Part shown: one piece after another, positions 52,846-62,422 of the stretch
How the letters are laid out: each line of letters starts with the position of its first letter
Numbering within the stretch: position 1 is the first letter of the stretch
Source: JAPPHA01 sp965220985
GTDB lineage: Bacteria > Pseudomonadota > Alphaproteobacteria > Rhodobacterales > Rhodobacteraceae
Reading direction: 5' to 3'
DNA: 64,000 nucleotides
Assembly (NCBI GenBank): GCA_965220985.1
Contig: OZ244854.1
Coordinates: 1,488,001-1,552,000 of the forward strand
Position numbers and translations under genes: made by a program
Notes under the pieces: model-generated
Database searches by the model: none
What the model was told of the DNA's origin: nothing
The model's input: the letters and a program-made list of their open reading frames with translations, nothing else

Positions 52846-53193
52846 TCAGGCGACAATCCGCAGCAATTTTTGATCGAAGACCCCGAGCACCGAACGCAAC
52901 TGACCTCCCCGCCGAATGATCAGGCCGTCGCGGCCGATCACGAAATACAGGCTCTTGCGGCTGCGAGTGTCGATGCGTTTCTCGATCCGATAGATCGGGG
53001 TCTCTGAGGCCCGTCGAAAGATCGAAAAGACCGCCGCGTTTCGGAGGCACGAAATGTCGTAATCGCGCCATTGGCCAGCCGCGACCATCCGCCCGTAGAC
53101 GGGCAGAATCTCCCCAAACTCCTCTCGCGTGAATATCATGCGATCGGACAGGTTGCGCGAATGAGGGGATCGTCGGACGCCGTCAGGAATCAT
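52846..53193 (-). CDS. DUF2794 family protein
   Basis: A 115-residue alphaproteobacterial protein of unknown function. The family pattern is clear: FTREEFGEILPVYGRMVAAG, WRDYDISCLRNAAVFSIFRR, SETPIYRIEK, and RDGLIIRRGGQLRSVLGVFD. An ATG nineteen codons in (MIFTREEFG) may be the true start. It is convergent with the NlpC/P60 gene and the two stop codons abut. This pairing is commonly seen in alphaproteobacteria. Confidence 0.92.
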   Translation of the reverse strand: MIPDGVRRSPHSRNLSDRMIFTREEFGEILPVYGRMVAAGQWRDYDISCLRNAAVFSIFRRASETPIYRIEKRIDTRSRKSLYFVIGRDGLIIRRGGQLRSVLGVFDQKLLRIVA

Positions 53194-53564
53194 GGGGTCA
53201 TCATGCGCACTGGCTCAATCCAGCGCAAGCGGATTCGAAACGGAAAGGAGAAGTTTGCTCCGAATTTCAGCCCGACCCAGGGCCCGAGAACGGCAACGCG
53301 AAGTCAATTCCTGCAAACATGTGGTTGAGATCGTCTTTGGAGAACCTGCGGCACGAGATGCGGCGGACGCCTCACGGAATGGACAAAGGGCGATGAGCGA
53401 ATGAGTTCCGACCCCGGGGACTGGCATTTCGACACGAAGATGTGATCGCTCGACAGGTCTTTCCGGCGGTGTTCGACTCTGTTTTTTCCTTCGGACTTCG
53501 CGTAAATGATGACATTGTGAGACCCAGTCAGGTCACCGTGGACCAGGAAATCGAGTTCGGATTC
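53194..53564. other. Intergenic region before slt
   Basis: This 371-bp interval separates the divergent DUF2794 and slt genes. The slt frame is open back to 53442, but residues before 53565 do not look like a signal peptide. No other gene or structure was recognised. Confidence 0.4.
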
Positions 53565-55529
53565 GTGACGTCTCTTGCCACTCGCCTCGCCTCGGCACTC
53601 TTCATTGCGTTACCCATGCTGGCGGGAGCGCATGATTCTTCGGCATCTTCTGGCGACGATTCGGTCATCAAGGCCGCCATCGAGGCCGCTTACAGAAAAG
53701 AATGGCGTGACGCCGAACGGCTCGCGAAGGAGTTTGGTGACCCCGACGCTGTCGATCTCGTCGCATGGTGGCGCCTCAGAGAGGGTGACGGAACCTGGCA
53801 GCAGTATCGGGATTTCCTGAGGCGGCACGGGGACTGGCCCGGACTCAAGCGTCTGCGACGTGCCGGTGAAGCGAACATCCCTGAAGACGCCGACCCGCAC
53901 GAAGTCGTTCATTATTTTGAAAGACAGCCTCCTCAGACAGGCGTGGGGGCATGGCGCCTGACCGCGGCGCTGAAACAGCTCGGTCGCCACGACGCAGCCT
54001 TGGCCGAAGCGCGACGGGCTTGGGCCGAATATGGCATGGACAGCGAGACCCATGCCGCATTCATCGCCGGTTTCGGAGATGCGCTTGCCGATCTTCACGT
54101 CACGCGCCTCGACAGCTTGCTTTGGAAAAACTGGATCGAGTCGGCAAGACTTATGCTGGATCTGGTGCCTGCCGACGCGAGAGCGCTCGCCAAGACCCGA
54201 ATCGCACTGAAGAAGCAGGGCTCAGGCGTTGATGCAATGATCCGCGGCCTTCCAGGGTCGGTCAGGAAGAGCGCGGGCCTCGCGCACGACCGCTTGATGT
54301 GGAGGTTGCATTCCGGTTTCGAGGATTCGGCGGTGGAGCTGATGCTCGAGGTTTCCGAATCGGCAGACACTTTGGGCAGACCGGAAAAGTGGGCATTCCA
54401 CCGCCGTGTCATGGCGCGAGATGCCATGGAGGTCGGTGACAACGAGATCGCATACGAACTTGCCAGCCAGCACGGGCTGACGGAGGGGTCGAACTATGCC
54501 GAGCTGGAGTGGCTTGCAGGTTATCTCGCTCTTCGAAAGCTCGATCAGCCCGACCGGGCTGCAAAGCATTTCTTGCGGTTTCGCGACGCAGTTCAGTCTC
54601 CGATCAGTCTGGGACGCGCCAATTACTGGTTGGGTCGGGCCCATGAGGCGCTCGGCAATGGCACGGTCGCCGAAGAATTCTACGCGATCGGCGCGAAATA
54701 CCAGACGAGTTTTTATGGCCAGCTGGCCGCTCAGAAAGTTGGTGCCGCCCCCGATCCGACACTCATCGGAGACGAACAGTCTGGAGACTGGCGGAACGCC
54801 CATTTTGTCGACTCCGGCACCATTCGAGCTGCAAAGCTGTACTTGCGCGCTGGGTGGGAACCTCACGCGCGGTGGTTCTTTGCGCATGTGGCCGAAGAAC
54901 TTGATCGGGACGATCTGATTCGCCTCGGAGACATGGCCCTCGACCTTGGTTCCCCATACGTCGCGATGGGCGTGGCCAAGGAAGCGGCCAAGACCGGCAT
55001 TGTCATCCCGCGGGCATATTACCCAGTGACCGATCTCGCCAAGCATGCGGGACCCGTGTTGCCCGAAATGGCCCTGTCGATCGCGCGGACCGAAAGTGAA
55101 TTCCGGATCGACGCCGTCAGCGGTGCCGGCGCACGCGGCTTGATGCAGGTCTTGCCATCGACCGCCGAGGAGATCGCGGAGCGCTTCGGCGACTCGTACT
55201 CCCGTCGGCGTCTCACCTATGACTGGGAATTCAACGCAAAGATGGGAACCGCTTACCTGAAGGAACTTCTCACCGAGTATGATGATTCTCATGTCCTGAC
55301 GTTCACGGCCTACAACGCGGGACCGGGGCAAACGGCCAAATGGCTCGAACGGTTCGGGCATCCGCACGAAGACTGGAGTGATCCGATCGACTGGATCGAG
55401 CACATTCCTTACGCAGAGTCCCGAAACTACGTGATGAGGGTGATGGAGTCGCTCTTTGTCTACCGGGCACGCATGGCAGGTCGGGTGGGGCCCATCAGCA
55501 TTCACGAAGACATCAGGCGCGGGTCCTGA
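53565..55529 (+). CDS. slt: Soluble lytic murein transglycosylase (Slt70-like)
   Basis: A 654-residue periplasmic enzyme that cleaves glycan strands to 1,6-anhydromuropeptides. With GTG at 53565 it begins with a signal peptide, SLATRLASALFIALPMLAGA. A long alpha-helical superhelical region of short repeats follows (AAYRKEWRDAERLAKEFGDP onward). The C-terminal SLT domain has the catalytic Glu in ALSIARTESEFRIDAVSGAG, then ARGLMQVLPSTAEEIAERFG, GTAYLKELL and FTAYNAGPGQTAKWLERFG. The in-frame stretch from 53442 would place the signal peptide internally and is less likely. Size fits the family. Confidence 0.92.
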   Translation: MTSLATRLASALFIALPMLAGAHDSSASSGDDSVIKAAIEAAYRKEWRDAERLAKEFGDPDAVDLVAWWRLREGDGTWQQYRDFLRRHGDWPGLKRLRRAGEANIPEDADPHEVVHYFERQPPQTGVGAWRLTAALKQLGRHDAALAEARRAWAEYGMDSETHAAFIAGFGDALADLHVTRLDSLLWKNWIESARLMLDLVPADARALAKTRIALKKQGSGVDAMIRGLPGSVRKSAGLAHDRLMWRLHSGFEDSAVELMLEVSESADTLGRPEKWAFHRRVMARDAMEVGDNEIAYELASQHGLTEGSNYAELEWLAGYLALRKLDQPDRAAKHFLRFRDAVQSPISLGRANYWLGRAHEALGNGTVAEEFYAIGAKYQTSFYGQLAAQKVGAAPDPTLIGDEQSGDWRNAHFVDSGTIRAAKLYLRAGWEPHARWFFAHVAEELDRDDLIRLGDMALDLGSPYVAMGVAKEAAKTGIVIPRAYYPVTDLAKHAGPVLPEMALSIARTESEFRIDAVSGAGARGLMQVLPSTAEEIAERFGDSYSRRRLTYDWEFNAKMGTAYLKELLTEYDDSHVLTFTAYNAGPGQTAKWLERFGHPHEDWSDPIDWIEHIPYAESRNYVMRVMESLFVYRARMAGRVGPISIHEDIRRGS

Positions 55530-55804
55530 CGGTTATCAGCACTGTCACGCGGCGGTGCACGAAACGAGGCGGCAGGATCATGTCGACGCTCCGAACGGTT
55601 GCAACCTGGGGTCGCGGCGGCAGTCGATACGTCGACAGGCGGCGATCGCGAAGTGAAATTTACCGCAAAAATGGCCAAGTGCTGGATTCCGGAGCATGGG
55701 CAACCTGGTGGTGAGGGAAGTCGGGAGATGCCCCGAGCCCCGGGCAGAAATGGCGGTGGTTTCTGGCCCGAACTCGGTTTTCGAACCGGAATCCGTGCTC
55801 CAGG

Positions 55805-56560
55805 TCATTGTCCGAGCGATTGCGGGTCGTGAACGGCTTTCCGGCCATGGGTCATGTGCCGTTTTCGACCGAATCCCGGTACGCGGCAAACGGTGAAGCC
55901 TGCCTCTGCAAGGTTGCGGCGGACATGCCCGGCGGCAGTGTATGTGGCGAAGGTGCCATTCGGTGCGGTGCGACGCGCGACCGAGCGAAGGAGGTCGGCT
56001 TCCCACAGTTCCGGATTGCAGGCCGGAGAGAACCCGTCAAGAAACCACGCATCGGCGGTGTTCGTCCACGCAGCGACCGTGTTGCGTGCATCGCCGATGA
56101 TGATTTCTGCATCAAGCGTTGGAGTCTTGAAATGCGTTTGTCCTGCTGACCAGAATCCGATCAATTGCCGTGACAATGAAGCGAGTTCCGGCCATTGCCC
56201 GTGAACCCTTTCCATCGCCGAAGGTGACATCGGGAAGGCCTCGAAGCCGACATAGGACAATTGACCGCTCTGCCCGGAGGTCAGCCATGTGTTCCATGCA
56301 GCGAGAAGGTTGAGACCGCTCCCGAAGCCGAGTTCGGCAATGTGAAATCCCGGACGGAATCTCTCGGGAAGGCGATTTCCGCGCAGAAACACGTGCTCGG
56401 TCTCCGCGAGCCCGTCGACAGCGGAAAAATAGCTGTCGCCGAAATGCCTTGAGACTGGAACGTTGCCGTCCCGCCAATCGATCTGAACCGACTGACCCGT
56501 CGGCGACTGGAGACACCGGTCGTCGTGAGCTACACTGTGATCCATGATGTAACGGAACAT
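55805..56560 (-). CDS. mnmD: tRNA (5-methylaminomethyl-2-thiouridine) methyltransferase MnmD-type
   Basis: A 251-residue SAM-dependent methyltransferase (Methyltransf_30). It performs the final methylation of wobble uridine 34. Family features: DGNVPVSRHFGDSYFSAVDG, AETEHVFLRGNRLPERF, the SAM motif HIAELGFGSGLNLLAAW, and AWFLDGFSPACNPELWEADL, FATYTAAGHVRRNLAEAGF. The start at 56560 follows GGGAAAA; MDHSVAH at 56545 is an alternative. In E. coli this domain is fused to an FAD oxidoreductase as MnmC; here the two are separate divergent genes with only 16 bp between starts. Confidence 0.9.
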   Translation of the reverse strand: MFRYIMDHSVAHDDRCLQSPTGQSVQIDWRDGNVPVSRHFGDSYFSAVDGLAETEHVFLRGNRLPERFRPGFHIAELGFGSGLNLLAAWNTWLTSGQSGQLSYVGFEAFPMSPSAMERVHGQWPELASLSRQLIGFWSAGQTHFKTPTLDAEIIIGDARNTVAAWTNTADAWFLDGFSPACNPELWEADLLRSVARRTAPNGTFATYTAAGHVRRNLAEAGFTVCRVPGFGRKRHMTHGRKAVHDPQSLGQ

Positions 56561-56576
56561 AGGATTTTCCCGGTTG

Positions 56577-57659
56577 ATGGCAACGCTCGGACGATGGGAC
56601 ATCGCAGTTGTCGGTGGCGGCGTCTTCGGTCTGGCGTGCGCCCGCGCTTGCGCTCGTGAAGGACGCAAGACCGCTGTCGTGGAGATGAATACCGTCGGAT
56701 CGGGCGCAAGCGGCGGCCCGGTTGGTGCCATGGCGCCGTTCTCTCCAGCCCCCTGGACGCGGACCAAGCAGTTCCAGTTCGACGGGCTGATCTCGGCAGA
56801 TGCTTACTGGAGCGAGGTCGAACGCGAAACAGGACTCTCGCCGGGTTATGGCCGGATCGGGCGCATCGTCCCGCTCGCGACCCAAGATGCCTGTGATCGT
56901 GCTCGCCTGTCCGTGACGGCTGCGGAGCATCGATGGGGTGATCTGGCGTCGATGTGGATCGAGCCAAGATCCGAAACTTGGGTGTATCCCGACCGCGCGA
57001 AATTTGGCGTTGTTCGGGACTCGCTTGCCGCGCGAATTCGACCGCAGGCAGCATGCGCGGCGCTGCGACAAGCCGTAAGCAACCGACAAGTCGATGTCAT
57101 CGAGAACTGCCGGGTCATGCGAGTGGAATCGGGACGGCTCTGCACCGAGCGGGGCGATGTCATTGCCGAGGCCATTGTTGTTGCTGCAGGTGCCGACACG
57201 TTTCGTTTGATCGAGGGCATTGCTCCAGGCATCTCGGGCGGCGGGGTCAAGGGTCAGGCCGCATTTCTGGAGTGTTCCTTGCCTGACATGCCGGTTGTTC
57301 AGTCCGGGCGCATCTATGTCGTTCCACATGCCAACGGGACCGTTGGCGTCGGCTCGACAAGGGAAACCGAATGGAATGACCGATCCCGCACCGACGCGCG
57401 GTTGGACGCCGTGATCGACGATGCCAGATCGCTTGTTCCGTCCCTTGGTTCCGCGCGGCTTCTGGGCAATTGGGCCGGTCTCCGACCGCGCGCGGACGGT
57501 TCGAACCCTCTTGTCGGTCCGGTTCCCGGCCATGACGGGCTGTTTGTTGCCACCGGTGGGCACGGGATCGGGTTTTCGATCGTTCACATGGTGGCAGACG
57601 CCATCGCAGCGATGGTTTGGGGTCGGGTAAGCCAGTTTCCACCCGAGTTCATGCCGTGA
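56577..57659 (+). CDS. FAD-dependent oxidoreductase, MnmC(o)-like
   Basis: A 360-residue FAD-dependent DAO-family oxidoreductase. The dinucleotide motif is WDIAVVGGGVFGLACARACA; then VVEMNTVGSGASGGPVGAMA and, near the C-terminus, GNWAGLRPRADGSNPLVGPV and GLFVATGGHGIGFSI. It probably acts as the oxidase part of MnmC, removing the carboxymethyl group from cmnm5s2U34 as glyoxylate before MnmD methylation. The divergent mnmD neighbour supports this, though a glycine-oxidase-like role cannot be excluded. Confidence 0.85.
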   Translation: MATLGRWDIAVVGGGVFGLACARACAREGRKTAVVEMNTVGSGASGGPVGAMAPFSPAPWTRTKQFQFDGLISADAYWSEVERETGLSPGYGRIGRIVPLATQDACDRARLSVTAAEHRWGDLASMWIEPRSETWVYPDRAKFGVVRDSLAARIRPQAACAALRQAVSNRQVDVIENCRVMRVESGRLCTERGDVIAEAIVVAAGADTFRLIEGIAPGISGGGVKGQAAFLECSLPDMPVVQSGRIYVVPHANGTVGVGSTRETEWNDRSRTDARLDAVIDDARSLVPSLGSARLLGNWAGLRPRADGSNPLVGPVPGHDGLFVATGGHGIGFSIVHMVADAIAAMVWGRVSQFPPEFMP

Positions 57660-57660
57660 T

Positions 57661-57675
57661 CGCCCTCGAAGGGCG
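57661..57675. terminator. Short bidirectional terminator candidate
   Basis: CGCCCT-CGA-AGGGCG forms a perfect six-pair hairpin in the 21-bp gap between two converging genes. A modest T-rich stretch (CTCTTCATT) follows on the plus strand. It probably separates the two transcripts. Confidence 0.5.
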
Positions 57676-57680
57676 GCTCT

Positions 57681-58487
57681 TCATTGGGCCTGATCAAGCG
57701 GTTTGGCGCGGCCGTAGAATCCGCGCCGTTCCTCGTCGCTCATCGTGACATCCGGTCGATCATAGTAGGAAAAGACCGCGATAATGCGGGCGGTGTCGCC
57801 CACGACCTTGGTCACGCGGTGGACGGTGTTTTTGCCGGTGAAGACATTGAGAGTGCCGGCAGCTAGGCTGATTGACCTGACATCCGGGTCTTGGCCGGTC
57901 AGGACTCTTGCGACCCCGTCATGGTTCGGGTCGTCGTCCGTTCGCAGGTTTCGCCGATACTCGAACAAGCCGCCAATCTTGGGCGCCTGCAGCAACAGCG
58001 TCGTGGTAAACTCCGATCTGTCGAAATGCCAGTTCAACGCCTGTCCGGCGACATATTGCATGACGTTGATGCGCGCCAGCGGATCCGCCATCAGATTCAG
58101 CTGGTCTCTATCGAGAACTGCGGCGAGAAACGCGCGGAACTCGGGATACTCGTACAGCCGAATGAGCACATCGGCTGACAACTGATCGCCACACAGCGTC
58201 CTGTTCGAGGTCTCGAATTCCATCCGGACCGGGTGGTCAGGGGGCACCATCGGCGGATCGGGATCGAAATAGACATTGTGTCTGCGCGCATGCTCGAAGC
58301 CGTCGGCTTCGAACCGGCACTCGACATCATCGAGCACCGCGCGGATGGCAGACGGAAGCAAGAAGCCGTCGAGGTTGAACAGGCCATTTGTCTCGAGCTC
58401 TTGTCGTGAGCGACGGACAAGCGCTGCCCACTCGTCGCTGCCCGGTTTGTAGAGCGGATACCGTTCGAGATTCAAGATGTCGTGCAT
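57681..58487 (-). CDS. 2-oxoglutarate/Fe(II)-dependent oxygenase
   Basis: A 268-residue oxygenase with a jelly-roll fold. The iron triad is visible as HxD in LNWHFDRSEFTTTLLLQ and the distal His in NTVHRVTKVVGDTARIIAVF; the Arg after it would bind 2-oxoglutarate. The N-terminus ILNLERYPLYKPGSDEWAAL and the EFETSNRTLCGDQL segment recall the ArpA/HalD-like group acting on free amino acids or small acids. It follows the MFS gene by one base, so its substrate may be what the transporter moves (inference). Confidence 0.82.
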   Translation of the reverse strand: MHDILNLERYPLYKPGSDEWAALVRRSRQELETNGLFNLDGFLLPSAIRAVLDDVECRFEADGFEHARRHNVYFDPDPPMVPPDHPVRMEFETSNRTLCGDQLSADVLIRLYEYPEFRAFLAAVLDRDQLNLMADPLARINVMQYVAGQALNWHFDRSEFTTTLLLQAPKIGGLFEYRRNLRTDDDPNHDGVARVLTGQDPDVRSISLAAGTLNVFTGKNTVHRVTKVVGDTARIIAVFSYYDRPDVTMSDEERRGFYGRAKPLDQAQ

Positions 58488-58488
58488 G

Positions 58489-59739
58489 TCAATTGACCCT
58501 TGCCAAGCGGGACGAGAGCGGAGATTCGCGGATCGGCAGATGGATCGCGGCCGAGAATGCCGCAACCCCGATCCCCACCCACCAGACAGTTGTGTAAGTC
58601 CCGTGGATGTCGTGCATGACTCCGCCGAGCCAGACGCCGAGAAATCCGCCCAACTGGTGGCTGAAAAAGATGATCCCGTACAAAGTTCCCATGTAACGAA
58701 GGCCATAGATGGCGGCAATCAATCCCGATGTCAAAGGTACGGTCGCCAGCCACAGGAACCCCATGGCCAGCGAGAAGACCACGACGGAAAGAGGGGTGAT
58801 CGGCAAGGTGATGAACAGGATCGAAATGATCACGCGCGACGTGTAGATGAAGACCAGAAGATGCTTCTTCAAGAACGTCTTGCCGAGATAACCGGCGAGT
58901 ACCGTTCCGATCACGTTGGTCAGTCCGATCAATCCGATCGAGAGGGCGCCGAGAGACGCCGTCGTGGAGACGCCCATGCGAGCCAGGAAGCTGTCCGGTG
59001 CGATCGGACTCGTCATTTCGGTGATCATCGCTGGGAAATGTGCCGTGAAGAACGCAACCTGAAACCCGCAGGAAAAGAAGCCGAAAAAAATCATCGTGTA
59101 GGACGGATCCCTGAACGCCAGCAACAGGATGTCGGACAAGGATTCTTCGAGGTCATCAACGTTCGCCTGATCCTGACTGCCAAGGACGGGCAGGGTGAAG
59201 AGCACAACCAAGATCAGCGCGGCAAACACGATGAACACCATGGACCAGTTCATGTAGGCCAAGAGGATCCCGGCAAACGGCGGTCCGACGATCTGGCCAG
59301 CGGACCCGGCCGCCGTTGCGATCCCAAGCGCGAGGGACCGGTTCGCGTCCGATGCGGCACGTCCAACCACGGCAAGGATGACTCCAAACCCCGTTCCGGC
59401 GATGCCGAACCCGACGAGGACTTCGAGCAATTGATGTTCGATCGGCGTTGTTGCGAAGGCCGAGATTGCCAGACCAGCCGAATAGAGAAGGGCGCCGATG
59501 GCGACGGCGAGGCGCGTGCCAACTTTTTCGGCGATGGCGGCAAAGATCGGCTGGCCGATTCCCCAGGCAAGGTTTTGAATGGCGATCGCGACGGAAAAAT
59601 CCGCGCGCAGCCAGCCAAATTCCTCCGCAATCGGAATCTGGAACACGCCGAAAGAGGCGCGGATTCCGAATCCGATCAGCAAGACGATGCTTCCGGCAAC
59701 AAGGACCGGCGTGAATACCGATGGATTGCGACTCTGCAT
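58489..59739 (-). CDS. MFS transporter
   Basis: A 416-residue transporter with twelve hydrophobic segments. It has PVLVAGSIVLLIGFGIRASF at helix 1, then FQIPIAEEFGWLRADFSVAI, a pattern of the monocarboxylate-type and related MFS group. ALGIATAAGSAGQIVGPPFA lies in helix 5. The start is placed at MQSRNPS (59739), five codons inside the longest frame. It is the first gene of a two-gene unit with the 2OG oxygenase. Confidence 0.88.
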   Translation of the reverse strand: MQSRNPSVFTPVLVAGSIVLLIGFGIRASFGVFQIPIAEEFGWLRADFSVAIAIQNLAWGIGQPIFAAIAEKVGTRLAVAIGALLYSAGLAISAFATTPIEHQLLEVLVGFGIAGTGFGVILAVVGRAASDANRSLALGIATAAGSAGQIVGPPFAGILLAYMNWSMVFIVFAALILVVLFTLPVLGSQDQANVDDLEESLSDILLLAFRDPSYTMIFFGFFSCGFQVAFFTAHFPAMITEMTSPIAPDSFLARMGVSTTASLGALSIGLIGLTNVIGTVLAGYLGKTFLKKHLLVFIYTSRVIISILFITLPITPLSVVVFSLAMGFLWLATVPLTSGLIAAIYGLRYMGTLYGIIFFSHQLGGFLGVWLGGVMHDIHGTYTTVWWVGIGVAAFSAAIHLPIRESPLSSRLARVN

Positions 59740-59844
59740 CGAGCCTCTGAACACTGCTTTCGGTTTGTTGTCGAGAGGTGATCGAATCGTTATGCGTCAT
59801 CGCCATGCGTCGTCAAGCGGCGCGGATGCCGGCTGGAGAATCGC

Positions 59845-60960
59845 GTGACGTTGCCTCAAGACTACGAAAGACTGGTCGGGTCGGGTGAAATCGTCAACGA
59901 TCCGGCGCAATCGGGCGCGCTGAAGATGCTCGAAGACCTTCGCCAAGCGCTCGAGTCCTCAAGACCGTCCTCATCCGCCTCGCGGTTCACCCGGTTGTTC
60001 GCAGGTTCGGCTCCAGTGCGTCCCCGGGGCCTCTACCTTCACGGGGGCGTCGGAACCGGCAAGTCGATGCTCATGGACATGTTTTTTGACTCGGTGGTCC
60101 GGGTCTCGAAGCGGAGAGTGCACTTCCACCCATTCATGCAGGAGATCCAGCAAGCCCTGCACGAGCGTAGACGGTCCGGTTGCGCATCGGTGCTCGAGCC
60201 GGTTGCCGCGAAGATTTCGGATTCGGTCAGCCTGCTTTGCCTCGACGAAATGCAGATCACCGACATTGCCGATGCCATGATCGTGGGCAGGCTGTTCGAG
60301 CAGTTCTTTCAGGCTGGCGTGACCGTCGTCACGACGTCGAACCTTCATCCCGAAGGCCTTTATGCGGACGGGCTGAACCGTCAGTTGTTCTTGCCGTTCA
60401 TCAAGCTGCTGACCGAACATCTTGACGTGGTGCACGTGGATGGCGAGGTCGATCACCGAAAACAGCAGTTGCAGGGTGAACGCCGGTACTTTTGGCCCGA
60501 CGACGAGGTCGCATCGAACGCGCTCGACTCCATCTGGGACAAGCTCACCGGCGGTGCAACGACTCCCCTGGTTCTCAGAAACAAGGGCCGTGACGTTCGC
60601 ATCCCGGCATATTGTCGCGGGATAGCCAGAGCAGGGTTTTCAGATCTGTGCCGCGAGAAGCTTGGCCCGGGCGACTTGCTGCTGATCGCCGGTTCCATCA
60701 AGCTGCTGCTCCTGTCCGGCATTCCGGTCATGAGCGATGCTGATCGGGATCCGGCCCGACGATTCGTGACATTGATCGATGCGCTCTACGAGTCACGAAT
60801 TCCGCTTGTGGCCTCGGCTGCGGCGGCTCCCGAGGATCTGTATCCTGCCGGAAAGGGCGCATTCGAGTTCCGCAGGACCGCATCCCGCCTGGCCGAAATG
60901 CAATCGGACGACTGGTTCGCCGAGAATGATCGTACGCATCACGGTGCACCATCAGCGTAG
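59845..60960 (+). CDS. zapE: Cell division protein ZapE (AFG1-like ATPase)
   Basis: A 371-residue P-loop ATPase. Walker A is YLHGGVGTGKSMLMDMFFDS, Walker B is LLCLDEMQITDIADAMIVGR. Family markers: RVHFHPFMQEIQQALHERR, TSNLHPEGLYADGLNRQLFL and FIKLLTEHLDVVHVDGEVDH. It associates with FtsZ at the division site in E. coli. The start is GTG. Its last nine bases overlap the 3' end of the converging mltB-like gene. Confidence 0.95.
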   Translation: MTLPQDYERLVGSGEIVNDPAQSGALKMLEDLRQALESSRPSSSASRFTRLFAGSAPVRPRGLYLHGGVGTGKSMLMDMFFDSVVRVSKRRVHFHPFMQEIQQALHERRRSGCASVLEPVAAKISDSVSLLCLDEMQITDIADAMIVGRLFEQFFQAGVTVVTTSNLHPEGLYADGLNRQLFLPFIKLLTEHLDVVHVDGEVDHRKQQLQGERRYFWPDDEVASNALDSIWDKLTGGATTPLVLRNKGRDVRIPAYCRGIARAGFSDLCREKLGPGDLLLIAGSIKLLLLSGIPVMSDADRDPARRFVTLIDALYESRIPLVASAAAAPEDLYPAGKGAFEFRRTASRLAEMQSDDWFAENDRTHHGAPSA

Positions 60961-62100
60961 ACGTTCGAGGATGCCTGCAGAGACGTAACCATCGGGAATC
61001 AACCCCTCGGACAACTGGAACTTGCGAACGGCAGCACGGGTGTCGGGTCCGACCAGCCCGTCGGCGGCACCAGGGTCGAATCCGTGGTCCTGTAGTCTTT
61101 CTTGCAAGACCGCGACATCCTTTCGAGACAGCGGGTCGGAATCCGAGGGCCAGTCGACCTGAACGGGCGGTGCGTCTACAAGGCAGTCCGCAAAAAGAGC
61201 GACTGCGAGTGCGTAGCGTTCTGAGGCATTGTATTTTTGCAGTACACGAAAGTTCCCGAAGATCAGGAAAGCTGGCCCGCTTGCGCCAGCCGGAAGAAAC
61301 AGTGCTGCATGATGGTCGCCCGTTAACAGATCCGTCCCATCGGAAGCGACCACGCCCCGATCTTGCCAGGTGCCAAGCGGGGCTGACACTGCCGGGTCGG
61401 CCTGCAGATAGTCGAATCCGTTGGGCAGGCTAACTTCGACTGCCCACGGGGTGCCTTGCTGCCATCCGTGTTCAGCCAAGTAGTTGGCCGTTGATGCAAG
61501 CGCATCGAGCGGGTTCGCAGGATTCCAGATGTCGCGCCGACCGTCGCCGTCGTGGTCGACCGCATAGGCCAGAAAGCTCGACGGCATGAATTGCGTGTGA
61601 CCCATGGCACCAGCCCAGGAGCCGATCAACTGGTCCTCGGAGACATCGCCGTGTTCGAGTATGTTGAGTGCACTGATCAACTCGCCTTCGGCAAACGCGC
61701 GCCGCCGTCCGTCGCAGGCCAGCGTTGCGAGGGCTTGAATGACGCGATAGTCCCCGATCCTTCGTCCGAAATCGGATTCGGCTCCCCAAATGGCGAGGAT
61801 GATCTGGCGTTCGACCCGGTATCTGTCTTCGATTCCGGCGAGTTCTTCGCTGAGGCGGTCTCGATGGGAGATGCCGCGCTCGACACGGTCCGGAGGCATC
61901 ACCCGTTGCAGGTATTCGCCGATGGGAATGACGGTTTCCGGTTGATTCCGGTCTGCGGCAACGACGGCGGGATTGGGCCGAGTTTGATCGAGCACCGCGC
62001 CTATGGTGGAGTCCGCCAGTCCTTTGGACCTCGCATGCGCTGCAAATTTTGCTGCCCACGACGCGAATCTCTTGTCTGATATGCTTCCGAAACGACTCAT
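60952..62100 (-). CDS. mltB: Lytic murein transglycosylase, MltB type
   Basis: A 382-residue SLT2-family lytic transglycosylase with a C-terminal peptidoglycan-binding (PG_binding_1) domain. The catalytic Glu is in ILAIWGAESDFGRRIGDYRV. Other markers are GSWAGAMGHTQFMPSSFLAY, VDHDGDGRRDIWNPANPLDA and TANYLAEHGW. The binding domain is VAVLQERLQDHGFDPGAADG onward. No signal peptide is visible at MSRFGSISDK (62100) or at the alternative ATG 62127. Either export uses a start I have missed or the enzyme is atypical. Confidence 0.9.
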   Translation of the reverse strand: MSRFGSISDKRFASWAAKFAAHARSKGLADSTIGAVLDQTRPNPAVVAADRNQPETVIPIGEYLQRVMPPDRVERGISHRDRLSEELAGIEDRYRVERQIILAIWGAESDFGRRIGDYRVIQALATLACDGRRRAFAEGELISALNILEHGDVSEDQLIGSWAGAMGHTQFMPSSFLAYAVDHDGDGRRDIWNPANPLDALASTANYLAEHGWQQGTPWAVEVSLPNGFDYLQADPAVSAPLGTWQDRGVVASDGTDLLTGDHHAALFLPAGASGPAFLIFGNFRVLQKYNASERYALAVALFADCLVDAPPVQVDWPSDSDPLSRKDVAVLQERLQDHGFDPGAADGLVGPDTRAAVRKFQLSEGLIPDGYVSAGILERLR

Positions 62101-62422
62101 TTGGCCTTGCCGGTCTTGCTCTCGCATCGAGTCGCTGCAGCACGACCAGGGCGCGACTCGTCCGCCATTATCGAGGCGGTTCCCCGAATTGCAATTGCGT
62201 ATCCCCGCAAGCCGCCCGGTATTCTGATTGGCGATCTCCCCATGACCGAATAGGCCAAAGGGACTCTGGCCTGGGCGTGTCGTCGGGGTTGCCAGAGTCC
62301 TCTCGATTGACGAACACCTCGGTGTCATGCAATCGATTGACACGCCTTCCGGGGCGTCGGGTTTCTGGAATCACCGCGAGAAAGAAGTTGATTGTCACAC
62401 CAATGGCCGAAGCCGATCACCC
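62101..62422. other. Intergenic region between mltB and the cytochrome gene
   Basis: This 322-bp interval holds the divergent promoters of the MltB-like and cytochrome genes. The frames present are unconserved extensions of those genes. No hairpin or repeat of note was seen. Confidence 0.4.

Noticed and set aside
56112..57587. 491-codon frame antisense to the FAD oxidoreductase
   Set aside because: No family features; overlaps two well-supported genes.
58477..59781. 434-codon plus-strand frame over the MFS gene
   Set aside because: Antisense shadow of a 12-helix transporter, with the usual D/R/Q-rich composition.
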